Source of the DNA: Archangium violaceum Cb vi76
Lineage (GTDB): Bacteria; Myxococcota; Myxococcia; Myxococcales; Myxococcaceae
NCBI RefSeq assembly: GCF_000733295.1
Contig: NZ_JPMI01000109.1
Location: 124,001 to 188,000, forward strand
DNA: 64,000 bases
Direction: 5' to 3'
Shown in pieces: positions 21,407 through 30,038 of this stretch. A model generated the notes under the pieces. It ran no database searches. It was not told the origin of the DNA and saw only the letters and a program-made list of their open reading frames with translations. Numbering within the stretch: position 1 is the first letter of the stretch; every line of letters begins with the position of its first letter. A program made the translations under genes and the position numbers.

Positions 21407-21452
21407 CTCGGCCTCGACGGCTTCAGCCGGCAAAACAGGGCTTTTCAAAAGC

Positions 21453-21674
21453 TCACGTCACGCTGACGCCGGGATAGGGGCGCGGCGTGCCCGCCGGTTC
21501 GATGATGCGCGGGTTGCCCCCCGAGCCGGGGGTGTTGCCGGGCCCGCCATCCGGTCGCAGGTGCGGCGGCCCCCGGTGGTGTGGCGCGTCCTCCTCCGTC
21601 CCGGCTTCGCGGTCGGGGCCGGTGGGGTATGCCTCGGGCGGGATGTGCAGCACGTCGTCCTTCTTCTGGCTCAT
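21453..21674 (-). CDS. Small Pro/Gly-rich hypothetical protein
   Basis: A 73-residue frame starts MSQKKDDVLHIPPEAYPTGP at ATG 21674, with GGAGG five nucleotides upstream. The rest is hydrophilic and rich in Pro, Gly and His (APHHRGPPHLRPDGG), so probably disordered. An in-frame extension upstream is also open, so the start rests on the ribosome-binding site. It follows the lipoprotein gene 21824-22789 on the same strand and could be the last gene of the sigma/caspase operon. Confidence 0.5.
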   Translation of the reverse strand: MSQKKDDVLHIPPEAYPTGPDREAGTEEDAPHHRGPPHLRPDGGPGNTPGSGGNPRIIEPAGTPRPYPGVSVT

Positions 21675-21823
21675 GGCGGCCTCCTTCCCTCCAACGTGGG
21701 TGCCCTCCAGGCCCTGGGCACCTGTCATGATGGCGCCTGGTTGCCTGGCCGCTCCCGGCTTGCCGGTGTGTCCACCATGCGCCCCCACGCCACTGTCCAC
21801 GTAACCGGGGCAAGCCCAGTAGT

Positions 21824-22789
21824 TCACGGCTGCTCCAGCGCGGACACGTCCGGGCAGGCGGAGGCACTGCCCACCTCCGCCGTCTCCCAGCTCCGCTTCA
21901 GATAGGTGACGCGGAAGCTGGCGTCCCAGCACTCCACCTGCGTGGCGGTGAAGCCCATGGGCACGTCTCCGCCCGTCACGGAGATGATTCCCACGCCTCC
22001 GCGGTCCTTCGTCCAGCGGCTGATGATGGCGAGGTCCTCCTTCCGCGTGCCGGGGAGGATGTCCGTGTCCTCCAGCAGGAAGCCCATCTCTCCGAGGCCA
22101 CCGGGAAGCTCGCGGTATGCATAGAGGATCTCGGACGCGGTCTGGGGGGCGGCCGGCACGAAGCGCATCCGCACGGTGATGGGGAGCGCACGCGTCTGGT
22201 AGACGATCTCCAACAGGTCCAGGTTCGCGAGCCCTCCGACGTCGAAGCCACGGGCCTTCGTCTCCTTGACGAGGAGCCGCACCGCGCCCGTGCCCTTGCG
22301 CAGCCCACCATCCGGCTGGAAGGCGCCCTCCAGGGCGGACCACCACCCCTCCTCGCCAGAGCCCGGAGTCCGGTACTGGAGCAGGTAGATGAAGTGCTCG
22401 GGCTCTCGCTTCATCGCGAAGCGCACCTCGTGTCCGGGGTGGTGCGGGTCCGGCCAGGGCCCCCACACGCGCAGCTCCGGCTCACGTGTCGTGGGTGGCA
22501 GCTTGCGAATCTCCTCCAGCAGGGTGAGCAGCCCATCCATCCCGCCGTTGAACGTGTCCGAGGCCTCGCGCGTGTCCCGGTAGAGGTCGGATGGCTCTCC
22601 CACGGCCAGGGCATCCGTGCGCCGACGCAGGCCTCCCTCGCCCACCATGCCGTTGGCGCCGGGGAGCTCGGAGGCCAGGTCCTCCCGGGTGGGCAGGGCG
22701 TTGAGGAACTCGAGATCGTCGTTGGAGAAGTTCCCGCCACACGCGGCGGCGAGGCAGCCCAACAGCAGGAGCCAGCAGTTGCGCATCAC
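21824..22789 (-). CDS. Lipoprotein, paralogue of the 25733-26728 product
   Basis: A 321-residue protein starting MMRNCWLLLLGCLAAACGGN (lipobox AAAC). It shares the order of motifs with the lipoprotein at 25733-26728: LPTRED, SDLYRDTREASDTFNGGMDGLL, LPPTT, VWGPWPD, a beta-rich middle, and a Cys close to the end (VECWDASF, ACPDVS). It starts 10 nt after the caspase/beta-barrel gene, so it belongs to the ECF operon. Its outer-membrane location would place it near the beta-barrel. No known domain. Confidence 0.8.
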   Translation of the reverse strand: MMRNCWLLLLGCLAAACGGNFSNDDLEFLNALPTREDLASELPGANGMVGEGGLRRRTDALAVGEPSDLYRDTREASDTFNGGMDGLLTLLEEIRKLPPTTREPELRVWGPWPDPHHPGHEVRFAMKREPEHFIYLLQYRTPGSGEEGWWSALEGAFQPDGGLRKGTGAVRLLVKETKARGFDVGGLANLDLLEIVYQTRALPITVRMRFVPAAPQTASEILYAYRELPGGLGEMGFLLEDTDILPGTRKEDLAIISRWTKDRGGVGIISVTGGDVPMGFTATQVECWDASFRVTYLKRSWETAEVGSASACPDVSALEQP

Positions 22790-22799
22790 GCGCTCCCTG

Positions 22800-24401
22800 T
22801 CAGAGGCGGTACGTCACGAGCGCTCCGAGCTCCCAGTAGCCCAGGGAGCGCTGTGCGTCGACGTTGTAGAGGAGGTAGTGGAGGCGGGCGCGCCCGGTGA
22901 GCTCGAAGCGGTCCGACATCCGCCAGCGCACGCCGCCCACGAGGCCCGGTGTGAACACGGCGTAGAACTGGTCCGGGAGGCTCGCGTCCTCGAAGTCGCG
23001 GCCCATGACGAGGTAGGCGAGCCGGGGGCCCACGAAGGGGGAGAAGCGGCCCAGGCGCCACTCGGCCACGAGCGAGGTGCCCACGTTCAGCAGCGAGTAG
23101 CGGTAGCGCGGCCCCGAGAGGGTGGGGAGCTCCAGCGTGGCCCGCCGCGCGCCGAGCGACAGGTCGATGTCCCAGCGCCAGTTCTCCCGGAAGTAGTGGT
23201 GCAGCCCCACCTCCAGGCCGAGCAGCGGCGTGGAGAGGAAGAGGTTCTCGCGCGTGGGCGTATCGAAGAAGGAGTGGTAGCCGCCGGTGAGCCCCAGCGT
23301 CCAATACGTGCGCAGCGCGCGCTCGCGGGGCGCCACGCCCTTCACCGGATCATCCGAGAAGGGCGCATCACGCAGCCGCGACTCGTCGAGCACCGTGGTG
23401 CGACCGCGCTGGACCTCGGCCTCGCCCACGCGCAGCCGGTCCGCCAGCCGCCGCTTCACCGTGTACCGGCCCGGGGCCAGGGCGAGCCGCCGCTCGGCGT
23501 CCACGGCCTTGTCCAGCTCCGCCACCACCAGTCCGGCCGGGTTCACGAAGTAGTAGGCCCCCGCGGGAGCGGTGCGAGGCACCAGCAGGCCCTCGTCACG
23601 TCCCCGCAGGTCCGTCAGCACCAGGTCTCCATTGCCGGCGAGGTCGTAGCTGAAGGTGGGGTGCTGGGCTCCGGCGCTGCTGTCCGCGGTGTCCGCCACG
23701 GTGCGGGCGTAGGCATGCGAGTACGCCTCGAAGAGCGTCACCTGCCCGTCGCCCGAGCGGTCCGCGTCCCCCATCAGCCCGCTGCCCAGGTGGTGGGAGA
23801 AGTAGCTGCCCCCCAGCAGATCCGACTCCTGCGAGTCCTCGTCCGCCGAGCTGGAGGTGAGGATGACGAGCCCCCGGGCCTCGCGCGCGGCGCCCGCGTC
23901 GATGGCGAAGGCCGGCGCGCGCCGTGCTCCCTTCGTCCGCGTGAGCGCTCCGGAGCGGCACGAGTCCAGGATGGCGATGCGGATGTCCGCGGGAGCCGCC
24001 AGCAGCCGGCGCTTGAGCGACTCCAGGTCCAGCGCGCTGTCCCCCAGCCGCAGCGCGCCGTCCTTCGCATGGCCCGAGTAGTAGACGATGAGCGCGGTGC
24101 GCTCGCCCCGGGCCCGCGCCGTCCGGGAGCCCGACTCCAGCTCGGCCAGGGCACGGAGGAAGTCTCCGGCGTCCTCGTCCAGCAGCAGCCGCGCGTCGCC
24201 GAACTCCACGCCGCCCAGCCGCGTCAGCAACCCATGCATCCTGCGCGCGTCATCCCGGGCGAAGCGCAGCGGCCGGGTGTCCGCGCCGCCGTCGTCATTG
24301 CCCACCACCAGCGCGAAGCGCCGCGGCGGTTGAGCCTGCACGGCCGCCGCCAGCACCAGCGCCAGGACGAGCACCAGGCCTTGTCCGGACAGGCGGCTCA
24401 T
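22800..24401 (-). CDS. Secreted caspase-like peptidase fused to an outer-membrane beta-barrel
   Basis: A 533-residue protein with a signal peptide (LVLVLALVLAAAVQAQ). Residues about 27-250 are a peptidase C14 (caspase/metacaspase) domain with His111 in YYSGHA and Cys148 in LDSCRSG. A short PEGA-like link (about 270-330) is followed by a C-terminal domain of about 180 residues. This has alternating amphipathic strands ending LGALVTYRL, typical of an eight-stranded outer-membrane barrel. It would place a caspase fold in the periplasm on a membrane anchor. It overlaps the anti-sigma gene by 4 bp (ATGA). Confidence 0.87.
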   Translation of the reverse strand: MSRLSGQGLVLVLALVLAAAVQAQPPRRFALVVGNDDGGADTRPLRFARDDARRMHGLLTRLGGVEFGDARLLLDEDAGDFLRALAELESGSRTARARGERTALIVYYSGHAKDGALRLGDSALDLESLKRRLLAAPADIRIAILDSCRSGALTRTKGARRAPAFAIDAGAAREARGLVILTSSSADEDSQESDLLGGSYFSHHLGSGLMGDADRSGDGQVTLFEAYSHAYARTVADTADSSAGAQHPTFSYDLAGNGDLVLTDLRGRDEGLLVPRTAPAGAYYFVNPAGLVVAELDKAVDAERRLALAPGRYTVKRRLADRLRVGEAEVQRGRTTVLDESRLRDAPFSDDPVKGVAPRERALRTYWTLGLTGGYHSFFDTPTRENLFLSTPLLGLEVGLHHYFRENWRWDIDLSLGARRATLELPTLSGPRYRYSLLNVGTSLVAEWRLGRFSPFVGPRLAYLVMGRDFEDASLPDQFYAVFTPGLVGGVRWRMSDRFELTGRARLHYLLYNVDAQRSLGYWELGALVTYRL

Positions 24402-25147
24402 GGCTTGCGCAGCAGCCAGTGGGTCTCCTCGCCGCCGGAGCCCAGCGTGGTCATGTTCTCCACCTTGCCGCCGGCCGCCTCCCAGGCGTGCCGTGCCGAC
24501 GCCCGCACCGCCTCCACGCTCAACGGCCGATCGGAGAGCACCATCACCACACGCTCGTAGCCCGAGCCGGTGAACACCAGGCTGTCGGGGAGCCAGTGCC
24601 GGCCGGGGCCCGCCTCCACGGGGAGGCTCATCCCGTCCTGGGCGTAGAGCTCCGACACCTCGCCAGCCGCGTCCACCGACATCGCGAGCACATACCGGTA
24701 CGGCCCGGACACGTAGGCCAGCCGCACCTTCTCGCCCTGCTCCAGTTCCTCGGTGTCACCCGGCAGGACGCCGCGCTGCGGTCCTCCTCCGCCGACGCGC
24801 AGTTCCGCCGAGGCCCCGCCCTTGAGCCGGTTGGTGGGCGGCTGGGAGAGCATCGGCCGCACGAGCACCACCAGCAGCACCGAGGCCGCCATCGCCACCA
24901 GGACCCCATTGAGCAGGGGCCGCGAGGGCCGCGCCTTCGGCTTCTTCAGGGCGCGCTCCACGCCGGCCTCGAAACGCTCGAAGGGAACCTGGGCCTCGAA
25001 GCGGGCCTGGTCCGCCTCGAGCCCCTTCACGAGCTCCTGGCACTCCGCGCACCCGGAGACGTGGGCCCGGGCCTGCTCGGCCTCCTTGCCGGGAAGCTCT
25101 CCGGCGTGCAGCCGCCGCAATGTCCACTCCGACAGGTGCGCGCTCAT
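24398..25147 (-). CDS. Membrane anti-sigma factor with zinc finger and DUF4384-like periplasmic domain
   Basis: A 249-residue protein: a zf-HC2-type anti-sigma zinc motif HxxxCxxC (His29, Cys33, Cys36), a single membrane helix at about 79-97 and a periplasmic domain. The latter contains GEKVRLAYVSGPYRYVLAM and a VSELYAQDG segment, resembling DUF4384. It should hold the ECF sigma factor at the membrane until a signal arrives. Start and stop overlap both neighbours by 4 bp. The caspase encoded next could be its regulator or its output. Confidence 0.85.
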   Translation of the reverse strand: MSAHLSEWTLRRLHAGELPGKEAEQARAHVSGCAECQELVKGLEADQARFEAQVPFERFEAGVERALKKPKARPSRPLLNGVLVAMAASVLLVVLVRPMLSQPPTNRLKGGASAELRVGGGGPQRGVLPGDTEELEQGEKVRLAYVSGPYRYVLAMSVDAAGEVSELYAQDGMSLPVEAGPGRHWLPDSLVFTGSGYERVVMVLSDRPLSVEAVRASARHAWEAAGGKVENMTTLGSGGEETHWLLRKP

Positions 25148-25692
25148 GGGACCTTCAGCTCCTCGTTCGACAGCGCGGCGAACTGCTCCAGCCGCTTCCG
25201 CACCGTGGGCACCGAGCGCCCCAGCATCGCGGCCACTTCTTCCAGCGTCATCCCATCCACCCAGTAGTGCACCACCGCCGCCTGCGTCTCCACGTCCACC
25301 CGCGACAGCAGCGAGCGCACCAGCTCCCGCGTCTCCATCCTCCGAGCCCCGTCATCGCCTTCGGGCCTGGCCAGCTCGTCCCGCTCGAACCAGCGCCGCC
25401 AGGGCGCCCGCTCCGCGCGCAACTGGTTGAGGCAGTGGTGGGTGGCGATCTTCATCAACCACGCCAGGGGCGAGGACTCGTCGTGCAAGCCCTCCGCGTG
25501 GGTGAGGGCGCGGGCGAACACCTCCTGCATCGCGTCCTCGGCCTTGCTGGCGTCCTTCAACAGGTAGCGGCAACGCCCATACACGCTGCCGCCATATGCC
25601 GTGTACAGCTCGCGCAGGACCGTGCGCCGGTCCTTCCGACCGCCGTCGATTCCCGTCAGGACCGGTGTCACTCCTGCCACGAGCTGCCTCAT
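25144..25692 (-). CDS. ECF RNA polymerase sigma factor
   Basis: A 182-residue ECF sigma factor. Region 2 includes YGRCRYLLKDASKAEDAMQEVF and the -10-recognition segment SPLAWLMKIATHHCLNQLR; region 4 has a helix-turn-helix (MTLEEVAAMLGRSVPTVRKRL). First gene of a tightly coupled operon: sigma, anti-sigma, caspase/beta-barrel, lipoprotein, with 4-bp overlaps at the first two junctions and a 10-nt gap at the third. Autoregulation is likely for this class but no promoter was verified. Confidence 0.93.
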   Translation of the reverse strand: MRQLVAGVTPVLTGIDGGRKDRRTVLRELYTAYGGSVYGRCRYLLKDASKAEDAMQEVFARALTHAEGLHDESSPLAWLMKIATHHCLNQLRAERAPWRRWFERDELARPEGDDGARRMETRELVRSLLSRVDVETQAAVVHYWVDGMTLEEVAAMLGRSVPTVRKRLEQFAALSNEELKVP

Positions 25693-25732
25693 CTCGCTGC
25701 GGGTTGAAGGGCCGCGAGCTTACAACGAGGAC

Positions 25733-26728
25733 TCACAACGAGGAGTAGCTCGCCGTGGCGAAGGCGCAGTCATTCGCCTCGATGCCGTACTGCACCTGGG
25801 GGAAGGCGTAGCTGGCGCGCAGGTAGCGGCTGGCGAAGAGGGTGTCCCAGCACTCGTTGGCGGTGGCCGTCTCCGAGCCCAGGTCCCCGCCCGACAGCTC
25901 CACATCCGAGCGGCCAGCGCCCGTCTCCAGCCAGCGGCTCTTGATGGTGAGGGTCTCCTTCGCGGCCGAGCCCTCCGCCTTGAACCAGTCCTGGACGAGC
26001 TTGAAGTCGAACTGGCCGCCCTGGGCGGGGGTGGCGGCGTAGCGGTAGTCCGCGTCCACGCGCTTGTTGGCGTCGTTCTCGTCACGAACATCGCGGAATG
26101 CCGCGTCCACCGTGGCGGCGCTCTTGTCGTCCTCGCGCGCGTACTTCACGGTGAAGCGGCCCACGTTCTCGTCGTGCTCGGGCAGCGTCGCCTGCTTGTC
26201 CCAGTCGAGCGTGAACTCCCCCTCGCCGAAGCCCTTCAGGGGCTCGCCGGCCGCGTCCACCGCGGCGGTATGCGTGCCGGTGATGACGTCCACGAAGGCC
26301 GAGTCCTGCGCCTCCTTCGCCTTGGCCGACACCGTGTAGCTGTAGGTGTTCTCGCCCGTCTTCTTCACGGTGAGCTTCCAGGTGTTGCGAGCGAGCGCCT
26401 CGGTGTGCGGGCCCCACACCGCGGTGTCCTCGGTGAGGGTGGTGGGCGGGTACTTCGTCACCTGGTCCACAAGGCCCAGCACCCACAGCGTGCCGCCGTT
26501 CACCATCACGGTCGTGGCCCGGGTCAGCTTGTAGAGCTCGCTCAGGTCTCCCTTGCCCTGGCCGTGCACGGCCTTCTCGGACGTGAGTGCCTGGCCGCTC
26601 TTCTCCGGCGTCTTCACCTCCACCATCTCCTTCGTGGGCAGTACGGAACGGAACTCCTCCTCGCGGTCCATCCGGCCACAGCCAGCGAGCATCAGGGCGG
26701 AGATCAGCAGGCTCTTGCGCAGCGTCAT
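25733..26728 (-). CDS. Lipoprotein, paralogue of the 21824-22789 product
   Basis: A 331-residue protein starting MTLRKSLLISALMLAGCGR (lipobox LAGC). It shares LPTKEM, DLSELYKLTRATT with MVNGG, YPPTT and a VWGPHTEAL segment with the lipoprotein of the sigma/caspase operon, and an ECWDTLF Cys near the end. It lies 40 nt upstream of the ECF sigma gene on the same strand, so it may be the first gene of that operon. The ATG follows GAGAGGGAACGAAC. No known domain. Confidence 0.8.
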   Translation of the reverse strand: MTLRKSLLISALMLAGCGRMDREEEFRSVLPTKEMVEVKTPEKSGQALTSEKAVHGQGKGDLSELYKLTRATTVMVNGGTLWVLGLVDQVTKYPPTTLTEDTAVWGPHTEALARNTWKLTVKKTGENTYSYTVSAKAKEAQDSAFVDVITGTHTAAVDAAGEPLKGFGEGEFTLDWDKQATLPEHDENVGRFTVKYAREDDKSAATVDAAFRDVRDENDANKRVDADYRYAATPAQGGQFDFKLVQDWFKAEGSAAKETLTIKSRWLETGAGRSDVELSGGDLGSETATANECWDTLFASRYLRASYAFPQVQYGIEANDCAFATASYSSL

Positions 26729-26938
26729 GTTCGTTCCCTCTCGGTTGTCCGCCCGGCCTTCCTGTCCGGTGCGGCTCATCTGCCCGTAGGGACACAGCAG
26801 GGTCCAAAAACAGAAAAGGCGATTTTCAGCGGGTGAAAACCTCAAGGATTCCGAGGTGTTGGAAGTCCCCTGGTTGCCCTCCAGGCATACCGGACGGGGG
26901 CTCCGACGAGAAAAAGGACCCGTTCCTAGGTTTGCCGC

Positions 26939-27796
26939 ATGGAAAAGCGACACCCCAACCACCCCGGGGAGATGGGAATCGACGCCGCGCTCGCCGAGAG
27001 GAATCGCACCACGGACGAGATCAACGCCCGTGGCCGGGCCATCGAGGTGTTGCTGGACGCCGGCGTGCCGTTCCTGGTCGGCGGCGCCTACGCCTACGCC
27101 ACCTATACGGGCATCTACCGCGACACCAAGGACCTGGACCTCTTCCCGCGGAAACGGGACGCGGAACGGGCGCTGGTGGAGCTGGAGAAGGACGGCTGGC
27201 GCACCGAGCGCGCGGACGAGGTGTGGATCTACAAGGCCTACAAGGGCGAGTACTTCGTGGACTTCATCTTCTCCTCGGGCAACGGCGTGGCCACGGTGGA
27301 CGACGAGTGGTTCGTCCACGCGCGGACGGCCACCGTCTTCGGCCACCCATGCCTCATCTCGCCGGCCGAGGAGACCATCTGGTCCAAGGCCTTCGTGAAC
27401 GAGCGCGAGCGCTACGACGGCGCGGACATCAACCACCTCATCCTCAAGATGGGGCGGAGCATGGACTGGGAGCGGCTGCTGCGGCGCTTCGACCGGTACT
27501 GGGAGGTGCTGCTCAGCCACCTGATGATGTTCCGCTTCGCCTACCCGTGTGAGCGGGACCTGGTGCCCACGTGGCTGATGACGGAGTTGATGTCACGCAC
27601 GCTGGACACGCTCAAGGAAGGCAACTGGGACGAGCGGCTGTGCCGCGGGAATCTCATCTCGCGGGTGAACTACGCGGTGGACATCCATCACTGGGGCTAC
27701 GGCGATGGCCGGTCCTGGGATGAACGGGATCGAGAGAAGGGGGAGGCACGTGGCGCGGGACGCGAACTCGAAAATACGCTTGGCGGCGGTCGGTGA
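26939..27796 (+). CDS. Nucleotidyltransferase-like protein
   Basis: A 285-residue soluble protein with a nucleotidyltransferase-fold pattern: FLVGGAYAYATYTGIYRDTKDLDLF contains the GG and the D-x-D pair (about residues 50-66), followed by a helical C-terminal part with AEETIWSKAF. Relatives (DUF6036-like, MNT-type) transfer nucleotides to proteins or small molecules; the substrate here is unknown. The 3' end overlaps the metallophosphoesterase start by about 47 nt in another frame, which suggests coupling. Confidence 0.78.
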   Translation: MEKRHPNHPGEMGIDAALAERNRTTDEINARGRAIEVLLDAGVPFLVGGAYAYATYTGIYRDTKDLDLFPRKRDAERALVELEKDGWRTERADEVWIYKAYKGEYFVDFIFSSGNGVATVDDEWFVHARTATVFGHPCLISPAEETIWSKAFVNERERYDGADINHLILKMGRSMDWERLLRRFDRYWEVLLSHLMMFRFAYPCERDLVPTWLMTELMSRTLDTLKEGNWDERLCRGNLISRVNYAVDIHHWGYGDGRSWDERDREKGEARGAGRELENTLGGGR

Positions 27797-28484
27797 CCTG
27801 CACTGCCGCGAGGATCAACACGGCCGCTTCCGTCAGCTCGTCAAGCAGATCAACGCGGAAGCGGACGTGCTGCTGCTGTGTGGGGACCTGACGGACCGGG
27901 GGATGGTGGAGGAGGGCAAGGTGCTCGCCGAGGAGCTGTCGGCGCTGCGGGTGCCGGTGGCGGCGGTGCTCGGCAACCATGATTACGAGCACAACCAGGC
28001 CAAGGAGATCTGCGGCGAGCTGTCGAGGGTGGGCGTCCACATCCTCGATGGGGACCACTTCATCTTCGAGAAGGTGCTGGGCGTGGCGGGAGTGAAGGGT
28101 TTCGGCGGAGGCTTCGGCAACGCGACGCTGCAGGCCTTCGGCGAGGGGCAGACGAAGTCCTTCGTGCAGGAGGCGGTGCAGGAGTCACTGAAGCTGGAGG
28201 CGGCGCTCAGCCACCTGGATACGCCGAAGAAGGTGGTCATCATGCACTACGCCCCGGTGCCGGAGACGTTGGAAGGGGAGAACATCGAGATCCGCCCCTT
28301 CCTCGGGACGAGCCGCCTGGCGATGCCGGTGGACCACTACGGCGCGGAGGCCGTCTTCCACGGACATGCGCACCATGGCGCGCACGCCGGAAAGACGAAG
28401 AGTGGCATCCCCGTCTACAACGTGGCGATGCCGCTCATGACGAAGATGCACCCCGACCAGCGCTTCATGCTGCTCGAGGTGTGA
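27750..28484 (+). CDS. Calcineurin-like metallophosphoesterase
   Basis: A product of about 244 residues with all signature blocks of binuclear metallophosphoesterases: GDLHC, GDLTDRG, GNHDYE, MHYAP and GHAHHG. It hydrolyses phosphoester bonds; the substrate is unknown. The start is set at GTG 27750 after GGGGGAGG; an ATG at 27720 is in frame. Its last 91 bases recur, degenerate, at 33679-33769 and in part at 31825-31850, so its 3' end appears to be a repeated insertion target. A nucleotidyltransferase plus phosphoesterase pair suggests opposing chemistry. Confidence 0.9.
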   Translation: MARDANSKIRLAAVGDLHCREDQHGRFRQLVKQINAEADVLLLCGDLTDRGMVEEGKVLAEELSALRVPVAAVLGNHDYEHNQAKEICGELSRVGVHILDGDHFIFEKVLGVAGVKGFGGGFGNATLQAFGEGQTKSFVQEAVQESLKLEAALSHLDTPKKVVIMHYAPVPETLEGENIEIRPFLGTSRLAMPVDHYGAEAVFHGHAHHGAHAGKTKSGIPVYNVAMPLMTKMHPDQRFMLLEV

Positions 28485-28485
28485 G
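28395..28485 (+). repeat. Copy A: 3' end of the metallophosphoesterase gene
   Basis: The final 91 bases of the gene, ending at the first base after the stop. They match 33679-33769 (copy C) at 87 of 91 positions. The last 26 match copy B (31825-31850) except for one base. No similarity extends past the gene's end on either side, so the unit is defined by the gene terminus. Confidence 0.9.
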
Positions 28486-28488
28486 GCG

Positions 28489-28737
28489 TTACTCGGGCTT
28501 CTGGCTCCAGGCGCGGTAGTGCTCGAGCAGCGCCTTCCTCTCCTGGGGCGGTGGAGGCTCCTCGGGCAGCTTCCCGAGCGTGGCGATGGTCACTCGCATC
28601 TGCCGCACATACCGGCGGCAGTGCGGGCACACCGCCAGGTGACACCAGAACGCCACCCGCTGCCTCCACTCCATCTGTCCCTCGAGATACCGAGTGACCA
28701 ACTCCGTGACTTGCTGGCACGTCAGCATGGGCCTCAC
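28489..28737 (-). CDS. Small zinc-finger anti-sigma factor
   Basis: An 82-residue zf-HC2-type protein with CxxC and upstream His/Cys ligands in FWCHLAVCPHC (about residues 31-41). It has no membrane helix, so it resembles soluble ChrR/RsrA-like anti-sigma factors. It overlaps the ECF sigma gene by 4 bp (ATGA). It is the first gene after the metallophosphoesterase, with stop codons only 4 nt apart on opposite strands, right where cargo begins. Confidence 0.85.
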   Translation of the reverse strand: MRPMLTCQQVTELVTRYLEGQMEWRQRVAFWCHLAVCPHCRRYVRQMRVTIATLGKLPEEPPPPQERKALLEHYRAWSQKPE

Positions 28738-29378
28738 CTCGCTTCCCCGAAGCGTTCCTCCAGCGCCCGGCGCAGCTTCGCCCGGCCCCGGTGGAGCAGC
28801 ACCCGCTGGTTGGACTCGCTGAGCTGGAGAAGCTCACGGACCTCCTCCGCCGCCAGCCCCTCCACGTCTCGCAGCGTCACCACCGCACGCTGGTTGGCTG
28901 GCAACTGCGCCAGGACCTCCTCGATACACTCCATCGCCTCACCTCGCAGCACCAGGGCCTCCGGGCTCTCCACGCCCCAGGGTGAAGGTGGTACCGCCCA
29001 CATCCCCGCGGCAGTGAAGCGCTCGGGTTCCTCCACTGGCCCCTCCTCGGCGGGCCCCAGCGCCGAGAAGGGCAGACTCCGCCCCTCCTTCGCCGCCCGG
29101 CTGCGCGCCCGGTTCAGCAGGATGTGGAACATCCACGTCTTCAACGAGCAGCGCCCCTCGAAGCCGGCCAGGCCGTCGAGGATCGCCAGCCAGGTGTCCT
29201 GGACGGTCTCCTCGGCCACCGAGCGGCTGCCCACAAGGGGGAGCGCCAGGCGCAGGAGCCGGAAGTGGTACGTGTCCACCAGCCTCACAAAGGCCGCCTC
29301 GTCCCTCCTCAACAGGCGTTGAACGAGCTCCTGGTCACTGTCACTCCCGAGCCACGCTGTATCTCCATGCGTGCGCAT
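28734..29378 (-). CDS. ECF RNA polymerase sigma factor
   Basis: A 214-residue ECF sigma factor with region 2 (RLLRLALPLVGSRSVAEETVQDTWLAIL, then CSLKTWMFHILLNRARSR) and a region 4 helix-turn-helix (LAAEEVRELLQLSESNQRVLLHRGR). A linker of about 50 residues between them is long for the family. It is coupled to the zinc-finger anti-sigma gene. The divergent DM13 gene 168 nt away is a natural candidate target; no promoter was proven. Confidence 0.92.
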   Translation of the reverse strand: MRTHGDTAWLGSDSDQELVQRLLRRDEAAFVRLVDTYHFRLLRLALPLVGSRSVAEETVQDTWLAILDGLAGFEGRCSLKTWMFHILLNRARSRAAKEGRSLPFSALGPAEEGPVEEPERFTAAGMWAVPPSPWGVESPEALVLRGEAMECIEEVLAQLPANQRAVVTLRDVEGLAAEEVRELLQLSESNQRVLLHRGRAKLRRALEERFGEAR

Positions 29379-29546
29379 CTCCGACCCCCCGGTCCATGCG
29401 CTTCTGGTTCACGAGATGGCCTCGCTCTTCCTCGGGCTGTAACGCGTGGCCTCGAACGAAGACATCTCCTTCAGAAGGTACGAGGCGCTGTCCCGGTCCG
29501 CAGGCAATACAGCCCGCCCCGGGGACGGCGAACGCAGGGAGTCCCT

Positions 29547-30038
29547 ATGAGCAAGCAGACAAGGAGAGGCGCCCGGATGCTCCTGGTCGCGGTGACCGCG
29601 CTGGGGGTGAGCACGCCCGTCTGGGCACGGCAGGACATGGCGATGAAGCACGGAGAGATGTCCCAGCACGAGGAGGGCCCCACGCGGCTGCGCTCCGGGC
29701 TCTTCAAGGGACTGGCGCATGAGACGTCCGGCTCGGCCAGCGTGTACCAGCTTCCGGATGGACGGAGAGTGCTCCGCCTGGAGGAACTCCACACGTCCAA
29801 CGGGCCCGACCTGCACGTCTACCTGGTGGAAGGGGATGACGCCTCGGACGATGCGGCCATCAAGGCGGGCCGCTTCGTGTCACTGGGGGCACTCAAGGGG
29901 AACATCGGCAACCAGAATTACGAGCTCCCCGCGGACCTCGACCTCGACCGGTACCGCTCGGTGAGCATCTGGTGCAAGCGCTTCGGGGTGAACTTCGCCG
30001 CGGCTCCGCTGCCGGCCAGCTCCGGTGAGGCGTCATGA
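29547..30038 (+). CDS. Secreted DM13-domain protein
   Basis: A 163-residue protein with a signal peptide (MSKQTRRGARMLLVAVTALG, cleavage near VWA-RQ), then a short Met/His-rich stretch and a DM13 domain (about 50-155). Typical segments are ASVYQLPDGRRVLRLEEL, TSNGPDLHVYLVEGDDA, GNIGNQNYELP and IWCKRFGVNFAAAPL with the conserved Cys. DM13 is associated with electron transfer or redox functions at the cell surface. It is followed by a coupled 48-residue ORF that looks like the anchor of a second DM13 protein. Confidence 0.88.
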   Translation: MSKQTRRGARMLLVAVTALGVSTPVWARQDMAMKHGEMSQHEEGPTRLRSGLFKGLAHETSGSASVYQLPDGRRVLRLEELHTSNGPDLHVYLVEGDDASDDAAIKAGRFVSLGALKGNIGNQNYELPADLDLDRYRSVSIWCKRFGVNFAAAPLPASSGEAS

